Of a DNA stretch of 36,629 nucleotides, positions 9,081 through 16,268 are shown one piece after another. The stretch comes from Candidatus Aminicenantota bacterium (lineage in GTDB: Bacteria; Acidobacteriota; Aminicenantia; UBA2199), in assembly GCA_020355945.1 (NCBI GenBank), contig CP070627.1, forward strand, positions 4,300,423 through 4,337,051, in the 5' to 3' direction. Position numbers and translations under genes: made by a program. The notes below the pieces were generated by a model, which did no database searches, had not been told where the DNA came from, and worked only from the letters and a program-made list of their open reading frames with translations. How positions within the stretch are numbered: position 1 is the stretch's first letter; each line of letters opens with the position of its first letter.

Positions 9081-10280
9081 TTACTCCAGTAGTTCTTTTA
9101 CGTAAACGATTTTGACGCCTTTTTGTTTGATATAACGTTCGGAATCTTTGATGGCTCGGAGCGTGCTTTGCAGGGGATGGCCGATGGCAATGGCTCTTCC
9201 TTTTTGCAGGGCAATATCCACTAGTTTCCGCACCTGGGCAATGGAGTGAGAATAAGTAGGAATATGATCCAGGAAAACATCTTTATATGCTGCGTTTATA
9301 TTTAACTCTTTGGCCACTTCATAGGCGACGGTGCCTCCAATAGTCCGGGAATCAACAAAGAAAAGACCTTCTTCTTTTATTATTTTTAAGACCCGCGTCA
9401 TTATTTGACGGTTTGCTGTTATCAGAGAACCTTCATGGTTATTCAATCCTTCGGCAGTGGGGACAATTTGTTTGGCTCGTCGGATTAACGAGCGGATTTG
9501 CCGGTCAGTGGAACCGAGGGTAATCACTTTACCCGGATCGTACCGTCTGCCATTGGAATTGGTGGGCTGCATGGGTAAATGGATCATTGTTTTTATACGG
9601 TACTCCTTCAGCCAGCGGACAACTTCGTGAGCGCGGTGGGAGTCCGGTAATACCGAGGCCGTGATAGGAATCTTCAGGCGTTTCAACTCCAGTGCGCCAA
9701 TATCATACTCCCCGATATCATCAATGATAAAGGCAATTCTTGTTGGGTGCGTTACTTTTACTTTTGGCTGTTCTTTGGGTTTTACCTTTTCAACAGGTTT
9801 TTTCCCCGGTTCCCTGGCCTTTGCAACGGGTCTCAATTTGGAGATCAGCAGCAAATGAGTTACTTTTGGGCCCAGCTTAACTTCGTAGAGCATAATGGAT
9901 TTGCCGGCCAGTCCCTGGATTTCCCTGAGCTCCAGTTTGCCCTTTACCAGGTCTGTTATTATTTTAACTTTGGCGATTAATCCGGCAAATCTTGCTTGAT
10001 CGATATCCAGCTTAAAATGGTATTTGTTTTCTTCATCCAGGAAATAGTCATGAGGGATTTTATTTTTGTTTAATATGTCAATCAATTGAGTGTTAAATTG
10101 GATGATTTTGCTGTCTACTTTTTTCAGGGGGATAATTTTTGTAAAAATAACGGATTTTTCCCCTTTTTTGAAATCAATATATTCCAATACCACGATGGTA
10201 ACAATGGCAATGACAATAAACAGCACGAAGAGTTGCAAAAAAGTATTTTTGTTCTTTTTTCTTTTTCTAGTCCTGGTCAT
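9081..10280 (-). CDS. Divergent polysaccharide deacetylase family protein (YibQ type)
   Basis: Membrane-anchored protein of 399 residues. A basic N-terminus and one transmembrane helix (about 14-33) are followed by a linker region rich in Lys and Pro (about 150-178), then a C-terminal domain of the divergent polysaccharide deacetylase family (about 180-399). Family motifs are visible: FIIDDIG (Asp187-Asp188), IHLPMQP, GLNNHEGS, VDSRT and AIGHP. The domain should lie in the periplasm and act on cell-wall or other glycans; the substrate is unknown. The start overlaps the end of the upstream S41-like gene by 14 bases, so the two are translationally coupled. In E. coli the same family (yibQ) lies directly after envC, and here envC lies further upstream on the same strand. 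Confidence 0.85.
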   Translation of the reverse strand: MTRTRKRKKNKNTFLQLFVLFIVIAIVTIVVLEYIDFKKGEKSVIFTKIIPLKKVDSKIIQFNTQLIDILNKNKIPHDYFLDEENKYHFKLDIDQARFAGLIAKVKIITDLVKGKLELREIQGLAGKSIMLYEVKLGPKVTHLLLISKLRPVAKAREPGKKPVEKVKPKEQPKVKVTHPTRIAFIIDDIGEYDIGALELKRLKIPITASVLPDSHRAHEVVRWLKEYRIKTMIHLPMQPTNSNGRRYDPGKVITLGSTDRQIRSLIRRAKQIVPTAEGLNNHEGSLITANRQIMTRVLKIIKEEGLFFVDSRTIGGTVAYEVAKELNINAAYKDVFLDHIPTYSHSIAQVRKLVDIALQKGRAIAIGHPLQSTLRAIKDSERYIKQKGVKIVYVKELLE

Positions 10281-11415
10281 ACGTTTTCTTCAAGATAAAG
10301 ACGGCACGATCGATGATTTTATCGGGATCGGTTTCATTTATCTTAACATCTGGGGTAACACCCGTATCGGCCGGATTTTTTCCATTTAGTAAAAAAAATC
10401 CCTCGGTTAGCAGGATGGAACTGCCATCGTAGAGAGAAAATTGCTTGATTTTTGAAATAAACCCCCTGGTTTTCACGCCCACCAGTATGGCCCTGTCTTT
10501 GCCATATTCTTTAAACAAGGCCGCCAACAGTTCACCATACATGCGGGTGGATTTATTGATGATAACCACCGCCTGATAGGCTAAGGGGTGTGAAGACCCT
10601 AATAAAAATTTTTCTTCTTTGTGCTTTGTTTTAATGGTTAGGGGTATGGACCGGGGGAAAAACACCCGGGTCAGTTGAATGAAGGCATCGATATCCCCAC
10701 CGCTGTATTTTCTCAAATCGATAATAAGTTTTAAGGGGTTAGTGTGGGATAATTCATTTTCTAACTTTTGTTCCAGGTGAGCTGCATTCGTTGCATCGAT
10801 GCGTGGAAGTTCCACCAGGATGTTGGCGTCTATGTTTTTGATTTTAAGATCGGTATTGACTGATGTGGTTTTTAATTTGATTTTATTGGGTTTTCCCGGT
10901 TTGTTTTGATTTTGCAGCAGGATAAGTTCAATGGTTTCGGGTTTATCTGTATGTAACGAAAGAACCATCTCCCAGAAGGATTGACCAAAGATACTTTCCC
11001 CGTTAATTGCTTTTATGGTGTCCCCGGGTTTAAGACCGTGTTTTTGGGCTGGGGAGTTGGGGACAATATCGGTAATATAGAAATAGTTAGACTGTTTTGT
11101 GCCGTAAATACCGCAGTTGTAGGTCTTGCCTTGTTGGTATAACCGGTAAATTTTTGTTTTTGGGGCATCCAGGTAGGTGGAAAATTTGTCCAGGGAGCGC
11201 AGCATCCTGGAAAAGCCGCCAGGGAACTTCTTTTCCGGTTGAACCTCTTCCACATACTCCATCTTCACCAGGGACACCACTTCGGAAATTAGCGATAGAT
11301 AGTCATATTCTTCTTTGGCCTCTGGATGAGACTGGAAAATTTTTGTGCCCCCGAATATCAAAAAGAGTGCCACCGTAACAGCAATAAGAAATACAAAATT
11401 ATTTAATTTCTTCAT
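10267..11415 (-). CDS. S41-family C-terminal processing protease-like protein with PDZ domain
   Basis: Protein of 382 residues with one N-terminal transmembrane helix (about 7-24), a PDZ domain (about 98-170, including LKPGDTIKAINGE) and an S41 catalytic domain (about 190-360) ending in the family-typical NPADTGVTPDV. The catalytic lysine K315 is present in GVKTRG, but at the nucleophile position, 25 residues before it, there is T290; the neighbouring residue 289 is serine. CtpA/Prc-type enzymes have serine there, so activity is uncertain. The location is the periplasmic face of the membrane. It is coupled to the deacetylase gene downstream. EnvC-CTP-deacetylase rows are common in related genomes, which suggests a role in cell-wall hydrolase control. 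Confidence 0.85.
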   Translation of the reverse strand: MKKLNNFVFLIAVTVALFLIFGGTKIFQSHPEAKEEYDYLSLISEVVSLVKMEYVEEVQPEKKFPGGFSRMLRSLDKFSTYLDAPKTKIYRLYQQGKTYNCGIYGTKQSNYFYITDIVPNSPAQKHGLKPGDTIKAINGESIFGQSFWEMVLSLHTDKPETIELILLQNQNKPGKPNKIKLKTTSVNTDLKIKNIDANILVELPRIDATNAAHLEQKLENELSHTNPLKLIIDLRKYSGGDIDAFIQLTRVFFPRSIPLTIKTKHKEEKFLLGSSHPLAYQAVVIINKSTRMYGELLAALFKEYGKDRAILVGVKTRGFISKIKQFSLYDGSSILLTEGFFLLNGKNPADTGVTPDVKINETDPDKIIDRAVFILKKTYDQD

Positions 11416-11644
11416 CTATCACAATTTCTTTTTTTATTTTGCAACATTGCATTATAACAAAAAAATTATTAAATGACCAACAAAAAATCAGGTTTTTCAT
11501 TCTATCAGACTCCAAATATAGCGTCAAGTATTTAAAGGATGGCAATCTTCATTTTGACACACCCGGCCTCCTCAATCACATCGATGAAGGAGCCCCACCT
11601 CTCGATAGAGGAGAGACACTTCCATGACTTTTTTAACTTTTGTC

Positions 11645-11673
11645 TTGACAATAAAAACATAAAATGATATAAC
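11645..11673 (+). promoter_or_regulatory. Sigma-70-type promoter of the C39-like insert
   Basis: TTGACA (11645-11650), 17 bases, TATAAC (11668-11673). It is close to the full consensus and is the only clear promoter in the 439-base gene-free stretch between the S41 gene and the C39-like gene, apart from the small open frame at 11704. Confidence 0.7.
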
Positions 11674-11703
11674 AAATTTTCTGATTAGTACAGGAGCTAG
11701 AAA

Positions 11704-11835
11704 ATGGTTTATTTTTTTGGCTATTTGAAACGGAAGGATGCAGCAAAGAAGGTGTTGATTCTGATTCGCAATTTCATAACAACATATATTTATAATGAAG
11801 CAGACACTTGCTTGAGTAAAAAAATAAATCTCTAA
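11704..11835 (+). CDS. Possible small protein or leader peptide (43 residues)
   Basis: Short open frame with ATG seven bases after an AGGAG site (11692-11696), about 25-30 bases downstream of a strong promoter and ending 19 bases before the C39-like gene. The peptide is basic at the start (KRKDAAKK) with a hydrophobic stretch after it. No family is recognised. It could be a genuine small protein, a translated leader, or chance; the good ribosome binding site and position are the only evidence. Confidence 0.35.
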   Translation: MVYFFGYLKRKDAAKKVLILIRNFITTYIYNEADTCLSKKINL

Positions 11836-11854
11836 AATAGGAGGAAATATTATT

Positions 11855-12553
11855 ATGATAACCAGATTTATTGTTATTTTTAAGGTAATTATTGCTGCCT
11901 CTTTGTTTTTAATTAATGTGCAATGTATACCTTCAGATCTTGAAAAACTTATTAATCTTGACGTGCCTTTTCATAACCAGGAGTGTAGTAATTGGTGCGG
12001 TATAGCATGCATCCAGATGTGGGCACATTTTGATGGATTTTCTGTAACCCAGCAAGAAATTGCAAATGAATTAGGCATTGGCTTCAACCAGGCGACCAGC
12101 CCATTTGATTTAGAAACGGGTATAGGATCTTTTACTTGCTCTGAGGGTTATTGTGCAACCAGAGGCATTTTTGAACCGGGTGCTCAAGGCGATCTAATTG
12201 GGGCAACCATATATGCAATCCAGGATTATGTACCATCTATTATGCCATTTTGGATGGATCATGCTGTTCTCATAAAAGGGTATAAATGGCGTGAAGATGA
12301 AAATGGTAGGCCCTTAGCTATTAAAGTTTGGTTTCACGATCCTAATAATTTGCCAAATCGAACTATTGATGGTGGTACTTTGGAAATTCGTTTTATGCCC
12401 GCTCCTGTCTATTGGGTAATAATTGGCTTACCTGATTATGTCTTTGAAGGAATCATTGGGCATGATTCATTTGTTCTTGCAGGGGGGACCTATTATGGTG
12501 GTCCATATCACTATGACCCAAAAGATTTGGTACCAGACCCCAATCCTAATTGA
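11855..12553 (+). CDS. Secreted C39-like cysteine peptidase
   Basis: Exported protein of 232 residues with a signal peptide (about 1-24). The mature part has the papain-like C39 pattern: a DVPFHNQ entry strand, the catalytic cysteine C48 in WCGIACIQMW, a helix-rich segment (QQEIANELG), the histidine H136 in DHAVLIKGY and the aspartate D162 in HDPNN. Such domains cut peptides or act as amide hydrolases outside the cytoplasm. The ribosome binding site AGGAGG lies at 11839-11844. A secreted protein of unknown function follows 24 bases after the stop codon. The same two-gene order recurs at 29965-31229, so the pair is probably a functional module. Substrate unknown. The lipobox is poor (NVQC), so a soluble secreted form is more likely. 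Confidence 0.75.
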   Translation: MITRFIVIFKVIIAASLFLINVQCIPSDLEKLINLDVPFHNQECSNWCGIACIQMWAHFDGFSVTQQEIANELGIGFNQATSPFDLETGIGSFTCSEGYCATRGIFEPGAQGDLIGATIYAIQDYVPSIMPFWMDHAVLIKGYKWREDENGRPLAIKVWFHDPNNLPNRTIDGGTLEIRFMPAPVYWVIIGLPDYVFEGIIGHDSFVLAGGTYYGGPYHYDPKDLVPDPNPN

Positions 12554-12577
12554 ATTAATATTACCAGGAGGTGAATA

Positions 12578-13405
12578 ATGAATTCAAAGAAATTTATCGT
12601 TGTTTTAGCGTTAGTTTTTCTCTTAAGTCTTCCGATTACCGGAGAGAAAAGACGGGATAAAAAGTCGATGAAAGAACTGACAGACCCCTCCTCACCCTCT
12701 TATGTGCCATATCCTTACCCGAAGAATAGAAAGGAAATAATTGCCGATTTAAAATATTATGTGGAGAAATATTGTGACATGGAAAATGTGATCTATGTTG
12801 GTACTCCTCCAATCACAGACATCATGTTAAATAAACTATTTGAACCTCAATCGAGTTACAGAATTTGGAAAATAATTAAAGTTAAGAATCGTATTGCCCA
12901 ATTGGCTGATAATTATACCTGGTTAATACTGGTTATGGACAGGGATGGAAATATTCCTTTGCGAGTAGCATTAAAGGCATCTGGTTTATGGGTAGAGTCT
13001 GGTGCTATCGGTGAAAATGATCTTAAAACATCCTCACCGGGACAACGCATGAAACTGAAAAGACTCATGAAATCTAAAACAGATGAAGATGTTAAAAATG
13101 TTTTATCCGAATCCCTCGGTCGTTTCATTGACAACAAAGAAATTAAAAAAATGGAAAGAGTAGCTTATTCGTCACCTTTGGGATGCTACTTATTTCCGGT
13201 AAGGAAAACAAAAATGGTGGATGGAACCATCTATTACTACAGTGAAATTCAAGATGTGATTTACAGTATTGATAAGAAAATCCCCTGGAAAAAGGATAAG
13301 CAAGGATTTCGACCATACACGTTATCATTGGTTCCGCACCGGGATTATCTTCCCGACACCATCGATGATGAGTTGGTGGTTCTGAAGAAAATACCCAGGA
13401 AGTAG
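12578..13405 (+). CDS. Secreted protein of unknown function, copy 1
   Basis: Protein of 275 residues with a signal peptide (about 1-22) and a basic, soluble-looking mature part. I recognise no domain. Landmarks shared with its two homologues in this window are a SPSYVPYPYP block near residues 39-48, KNRxEIIADLKY after it, PITDIMLNKL, WKIIKVKNR, an LILVMDRDGN strand and a C-terminal IPWKKDKQGxRPYT block. It is probably periplasmic or extracellular. It follows the C39-like peptidase gene after 24 bases with its own AGGAGGTG site, so they are likely co-transcribed. A tandem copy begins at 13666. It might be a substrate, inhibitor or partner of the peptidase; that is inference from the repeated pairing. 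Confidence 0.8.
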   Translation: MNSKKFIVVLALVFLLSLPITGEKRRDKKSMKELTDPSSPSYVPYPYPKNRKEIIADLKYYVEKYCDMENVIYVGTPPITDIMLNKLFEPQSSYRIWKIIKVKNRIAQLADNYTWLILVMDRDGNIPLRVALKASGLWVESGAIGENDLKTSSPGQRMKLKRLMKSKTDEDVKNVLSESLGRFIDNKEIKKMERVAYSSPLGCYLFPVRKTKMVDGTIYYYSEIQDVIYSIDKKIPWKKDKQGFRPYTLSLVPHRDYLPDTIDDELVVLKKIPRK

Positions 13406-13530
13406 AAAGATACAGAAAAATTATAGATTAAGGTCATAGCAAAAATTTCCTGAAGTTTTATGTTTCGGGCAAATTTAGTCGCATCTTCGTCTTTGTTAAA
13501 TGGAATTTTATGGTTCCTTTTTAGGGGAAA

Positions 13531-13560
13531 GAGAAAGGCAGAAATGCCTCTTTTATTGTC
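13531..13560. terminator. Terminator-like hairpin between duplicated copies
   Basis: AGGCA (13536-13540), loop GAAA, TGCCT (13545-13549), then CTTTTATTG. It is the copied version of the hairpin between the second copy and envC, and may end transcription of the first copy. Confidence 0.5.
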
Positions 13561-13606
13561 TTTTGCTGAGCCATTTTAATGGATCCTGCGGTTTTAATTG
13601 CGTTCG
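13553..13606 (-). pseudogene. Captured 3' fragment of envC
   Basis: On the minus strand this stretch encodes the last 17 residues and stop of EnvC (RTQLKPQDPLKWLSKRQ), identical in protein sequence to the intact gene's end at 14642-14695. It was carried along when the 1.09-kb unit was duplicated and has no function as a gene. Confidence 0.9.
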
Positions 13607-13665
13607 CAAAAGATTTGGTACCAGACCCCGATCCCAATTGAATTAATATTACCAGGAGGTGAATA

Positions 13666-14493
13666 ATGAATTCAAAGAAATTTATCGCTGTGTTAGTGTT
13701 AATTTTTCTCTTATGTCTTTCGGTTACCGGGGAGAAAAGACGGGATAAAAAGTCGATGAACGAACTGACGGACCCAAAATCACCCTCTTATGTCCCATAT
13801 CCTTACCCGAAAAATAGAGAGGAAATAATTGCTGATTTAAAATATTATGTAGAGAAATACTGTGACATGGAAAATGTGACCTATGTTGGCACTCCTCCAA
13901 TCACAGACATCATGTTAAATAAACTATTTGAACCTCAATCGTCTTATAAAATTTGGAAAATAATTAAAGTTAAGAATCGTATTGCCCAATTGGCTGATAA
14001 TTATACCTGGTTAATACTGGTTATGGACAGGGATGGAAACACTCCTTTGCGAGTAGCATTATTGGCATCTGGGTTATTTGCAGAGTGTGGAGCTATCGGG
14101 GAGAATGATCTTAAAACATCCTCCCAAAAACGCCGCAAGAAACTGTTAAGAATCCTTAAAGCTAAAACAGATGAAGATGTTAAAAATATTTTATCCGAAT
14201 CACTCGGTCGTTTCATTGACGACAATGAAATTAAAAAAATGGAAAGAGTCTCGTATTCGTCACCTTTAGGAACTTTTATATATCCGTTATGGAAAATAAA
14301 AATGGCGGATGGAACCATCTACTTCTACAATGAAAATCGTGATATGATCTACAGTATTGATAAGAAAATCCCCTGGAAAAAGAATAAGCAAGGATATCGC
14401 CCATACACGTTATCATTGGTTCCGCACCGGGATTATCTTCCCGACACCATCGATGATGAGTTGGTGGTTCTGAAGAAAATACCCAGGAAGTAG
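13666..14493 (+). CDS. Secreted protein of unknown function, copy 2
   Basis: Paralogue of the preceding gene, also 275 residues, with no internal length change. Most residues are identical; differences cluster around residues 136-165 and 200-215 (for example ASGLFAECGAIG against ASGLWVESGAIG, and GTFIYPLWK against GCYLFPVRK). A signal peptide covers about residues 1-22. The ribosome binding site is the same AGGAGGTG as in copy 1. Both copies keep open frames, so both are probably under selection or the duplication is young. It ends convergently with envC, separated by a hairpin. Function unknown. Confidence 0.8.
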   Translation: MNSKKFIAVLVLIFLLCLSVTGEKRRDKKSMNELTDPKSPSYVPYPYPKNREEIIADLKYYVEKYCDMENVTYVGTPPITDIMLNKLFEPQSSYKIWKIIKVKNRIAQLADNYTWLILVMDRDGNTPLRVALLASGLFAECGAIGENDLKTSSQKRRKKLLRILKAKTDEDVKNILSESLGRFIDDNEIKKMERVSYSSPLGTFIYPLWKIKMADGTIYFYNENRDMIYSIDKKIPWKKNKQGYRPYTLSLVPHRDYLPDTIDDELVVLKKIPRK

Positions 14494-14619
14494 AAAAATA
14501 CAGAAAAATTATAGATTAAGGTCACAGCAAAAATTTCCTGAAGTTTTATGTTTCGGGCAAATTTAGTCGCATCTTCGTCTTTGTTAAATGGAATTTTATG
14601 GTTCCTTTTTAGGGGAAAG

Positions 14620-14646
14620 AGGAAAGGCAGGAATGCCTCTTTTATT
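14620..14646. terminator. Convergent terminator hairpin
   Basis: AGGCA (14625-14629), loop GGAA, TGCCT (14634-14638), then CTTTTATTG. It lies between the stop codon of the second secreted-protein gene and the stop codon of envC, which converge here, so it may serve both directions. Confidence 0.55.
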
Positions 14647-15769
14647 GTCTTTTGCTGAGCCACTTTAATGGATCCTGAGGCTTTAATTGCGTTCGTATCT
14701 CAAAATAAAGGGCTTTCCCAGAGGTATACCCCGTATCGCCCACCAGGGAGATCAATTCTCCTTCATTAACATTGTCTCCTCTCTGTTTAATCATCTTTTC
14801 ACAATGACCGTAAAGGGTGTATAGGTTTTTGGCGTGCTGGATGATAACCAGGTTACCATACCCTTTGTAATAATCGGCAAAAACCACCTCCCCGGAATAG
14901 ATGGCCCTTACTTCGTCCGAACCAATGGGCTTTATTTTAATACCATTGTTAATGATGTAGGTATTAAACTTAGTACTTTTCTTTTTCCCGAAAAAGGAGA
15001 TAATCTTTCCTTTGATGGGCCATTTTAATTTCCCTTTGACCCGTTCCAGATCGATCGAGCCCAGGAGTCTTTTTAAGGGTTTGCCGTAAATCAATTTATT
15101 TAATTGGGCTGCTTCGGCTTCCAGCTCATCCAGCAATTGCTTGTACTGTTTTTTGTCATTGTTGATTTTTCTTATTAAATTCAATTTCGACTGTTTCAGA
15201 TACCTGATATCCCGTAGTTTTTGCTCCTTTTGTCTTTGTAAATTTTGAAGATTGGTATGGTGAATCTCCAATTCCTTTTTGACTGCCATTAAGCGCTGAA
15301 TGTTTGTTTTGAGTTTATTGATTTCATTGGATTTGTAATCAATCAACGAGATAAATAGACGGTAATTTGTGAACAACTGCTCAAGGGTATTGATGCGGAT
15401 AAAGAGTTTCAAATAGGTATTCCCGCCGATCTTATACAGGAGTCGGAGGATTTGTTTTAAATTTTTCTTTGATTCCTGGATTTCCATTTCCAGTTTCTTC
15501 TTTTCCGAATTTTTTTTATTTATTTTTCTTCCCAGGGTTGTTAATTGCAGCTTTATCTTATTGTTTTCGATATGGGCTTTCTCATATTGAAGCTCGATTT
15601 TATAGATATCATTTAATATAGAGCCTTCCTCCTTTTTTAATTCTTCCAGTTTATTGTTGATACCATGGATTTGTTTGGCAATTGCGTCCAGTTTTTCTTT
15701 GTCTGATGTAGACCGGAGCAAACACACACAGAGCGCTGCCAGACCGAAAAACACCGCAAACTTCTTCAT
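14642..15769 (-). CDS. envC: Murein hydrolase activator EnvC-like protein
   Basis: Periplasmic protein of 375 residues: a signal peptide or anchor (about 1-19), long coiled coil (about 25-225) and a C-terminal LytM/M23 domain (about 250-370). The metal-binding residues of active M23 peptidases are lost: the HxGxD position reads NNGIK (274-278) and the final HxH reads ALYFEIR (353-359), as in E. coli EnvC, which activates cell-wall amidases during division and is not itself an enzyme. Only YGH (320-322) remains. The neighbours expected downstream (CTP and YibQ-type deacetylase) are 3.2 kb away because of an inserted block on the other strand. Its last 18 codons, including the stop, are duplicated at 13553-13606. 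Confidence 0.88.
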   Translation of the reverse strand: MKKFAVFFGLAALCVCLLRSTSDKEKLDAIAKQIHGINNKLEELKKEEGSILNDIYKIELQYEKAHIENNKIKLQLTTLGRKINKKNSEKKKLEMEIQESKKNLKQILRLLYKIGGNTYLKLFIRINTLEQLFTNYRLFISLIDYKSNEINKLKTNIQRLMAVKKELEIHHTNLQNLQRQKEQKLRDIRYLKQSKLNLIRKINNDKKQYKQLLDELEAEAAQLNKLIYGKPLKRLLGSIDLERVKGKLKWPIKGKIISFFGKKKSTKFNTYIINNGIKIKPIGSDEVRAIYSGEVVFADYYKGYGNLVIIQHAKNLYTLYGHCEKMIKQRGDNVNEGELISLVGDTGYTSGKALYFEIRTQLKPQDPLKWLSKRQ

Positions 15770-16147
15770 TTCCTTTTTATTTTAACACAGGTTAACCGTT
15801 TCTCAAAATCATACCCCGACAATGAACTCATTTTTGCCTTTTATTGGTGGGCCCAATCATTATAGCAAGATCAATGCCTGTTACCTGATTTTTCCCCGGG
15901 AAAATCACTTTGAATCCAAATTTATCGGTTTGAATCATTTGTTATATATTTTTATAACCTTTGAATCGATTTTTATACTAGTTTGATACCTCTCTTATAG
16001 CCATTAGCCTGATGTTCATGACATAATACAGGTAAGATTGTTTGGCAATAATTTAGAGAGCAACGGTAAAATAAATTGTCAAATGATCGCTTTCCTTGAT
16101 CGAATCATGGGAGGATAAAATTTTTAATTGCCCTCATAGTCTAAAAA
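15770..16147. other. Gene-free region between divergent envC and sigma factor genes
   Basis: AT-rich, about 470 bases in all up to the sigma leader. I see no gene, RNA or strong palindrome here. Its right end holds the ECF-type promoter listed separately; the stretch from 16125, just before that promoter, is shared with the region just upstream of 21409. Confidence 0.4.
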
Positions 16148-16175
16148 TTCACAAAGGGGTGATGATTATCGTCCT
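16148..16175 (+). promoter_or_regulatory. Candidate ECF promoter A, upstream of the sigma gene
   Basis: TTCACAA (16148-16154), 15 bases, CGTCCT (16170-16175). The -10-like CGTC is typical of ECF sigma promoters; the -35-like part is an AAAATTCACAA block. Three more copies with identical spacing are present (18019, 21409, and 21303 on the minus strand). Position upstream of the sigma gene suggests autoregulation. Confidence 0.65.
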
Positions 16176-16239
16176 CCTTATAACGCTTTTTTCTTATGAG
16201 TTTATTTTTCCGGAGGGAACTTTTAGGAGGAAAATATAG

Positions 16240-16260
16240 ATGGAGAAGATCGGGAATTAG
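16240..16260 (+). other. Six-codon leader frame ahead of the sigma gene
   Basis: The best ribosome binding site (AGGAGG, 16225-16230) serves an ATG at 16240, but this frame reads MEKIGN and stops at 16258-16260, eight bases before the TTG from which the sigma frame is open. Reinitiation, an ATA start at 16236 or a frameshift in the assembly would all fit. Confidence 0.45.
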
Positions 16261-16268
16261 CTGACTGT

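Larger units (their letters stand above)
12519..13606. repeat. Tandem duplication, copy 1 (1088 bp)
   Basis: This block and 13607-14695 are direct, adjacent, near-identical copies. The unit begins inside the last codons of the C39-like gene, includes the whole 275-residue gene and ends inside the 3' end of envC. The left edge (CAAAAGATTTGG at 12519 and 13607) and right edge (GCGTTCG at 13606 and 14695) can be read directly. Confidence 0.95.
13607..14695. repeat. Tandem duplication, copy 2 (1089 bp)
   Basis: Second copy of the unit at 12519-13606. It begins with a fragment of the C39-like gene's last codons (13607-13640), holds the second 275-residue gene, and its right end is the genuine 3' end of envC. 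One extra base in the hairpin region makes it 1 bp longer. Confidence 0.95.
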
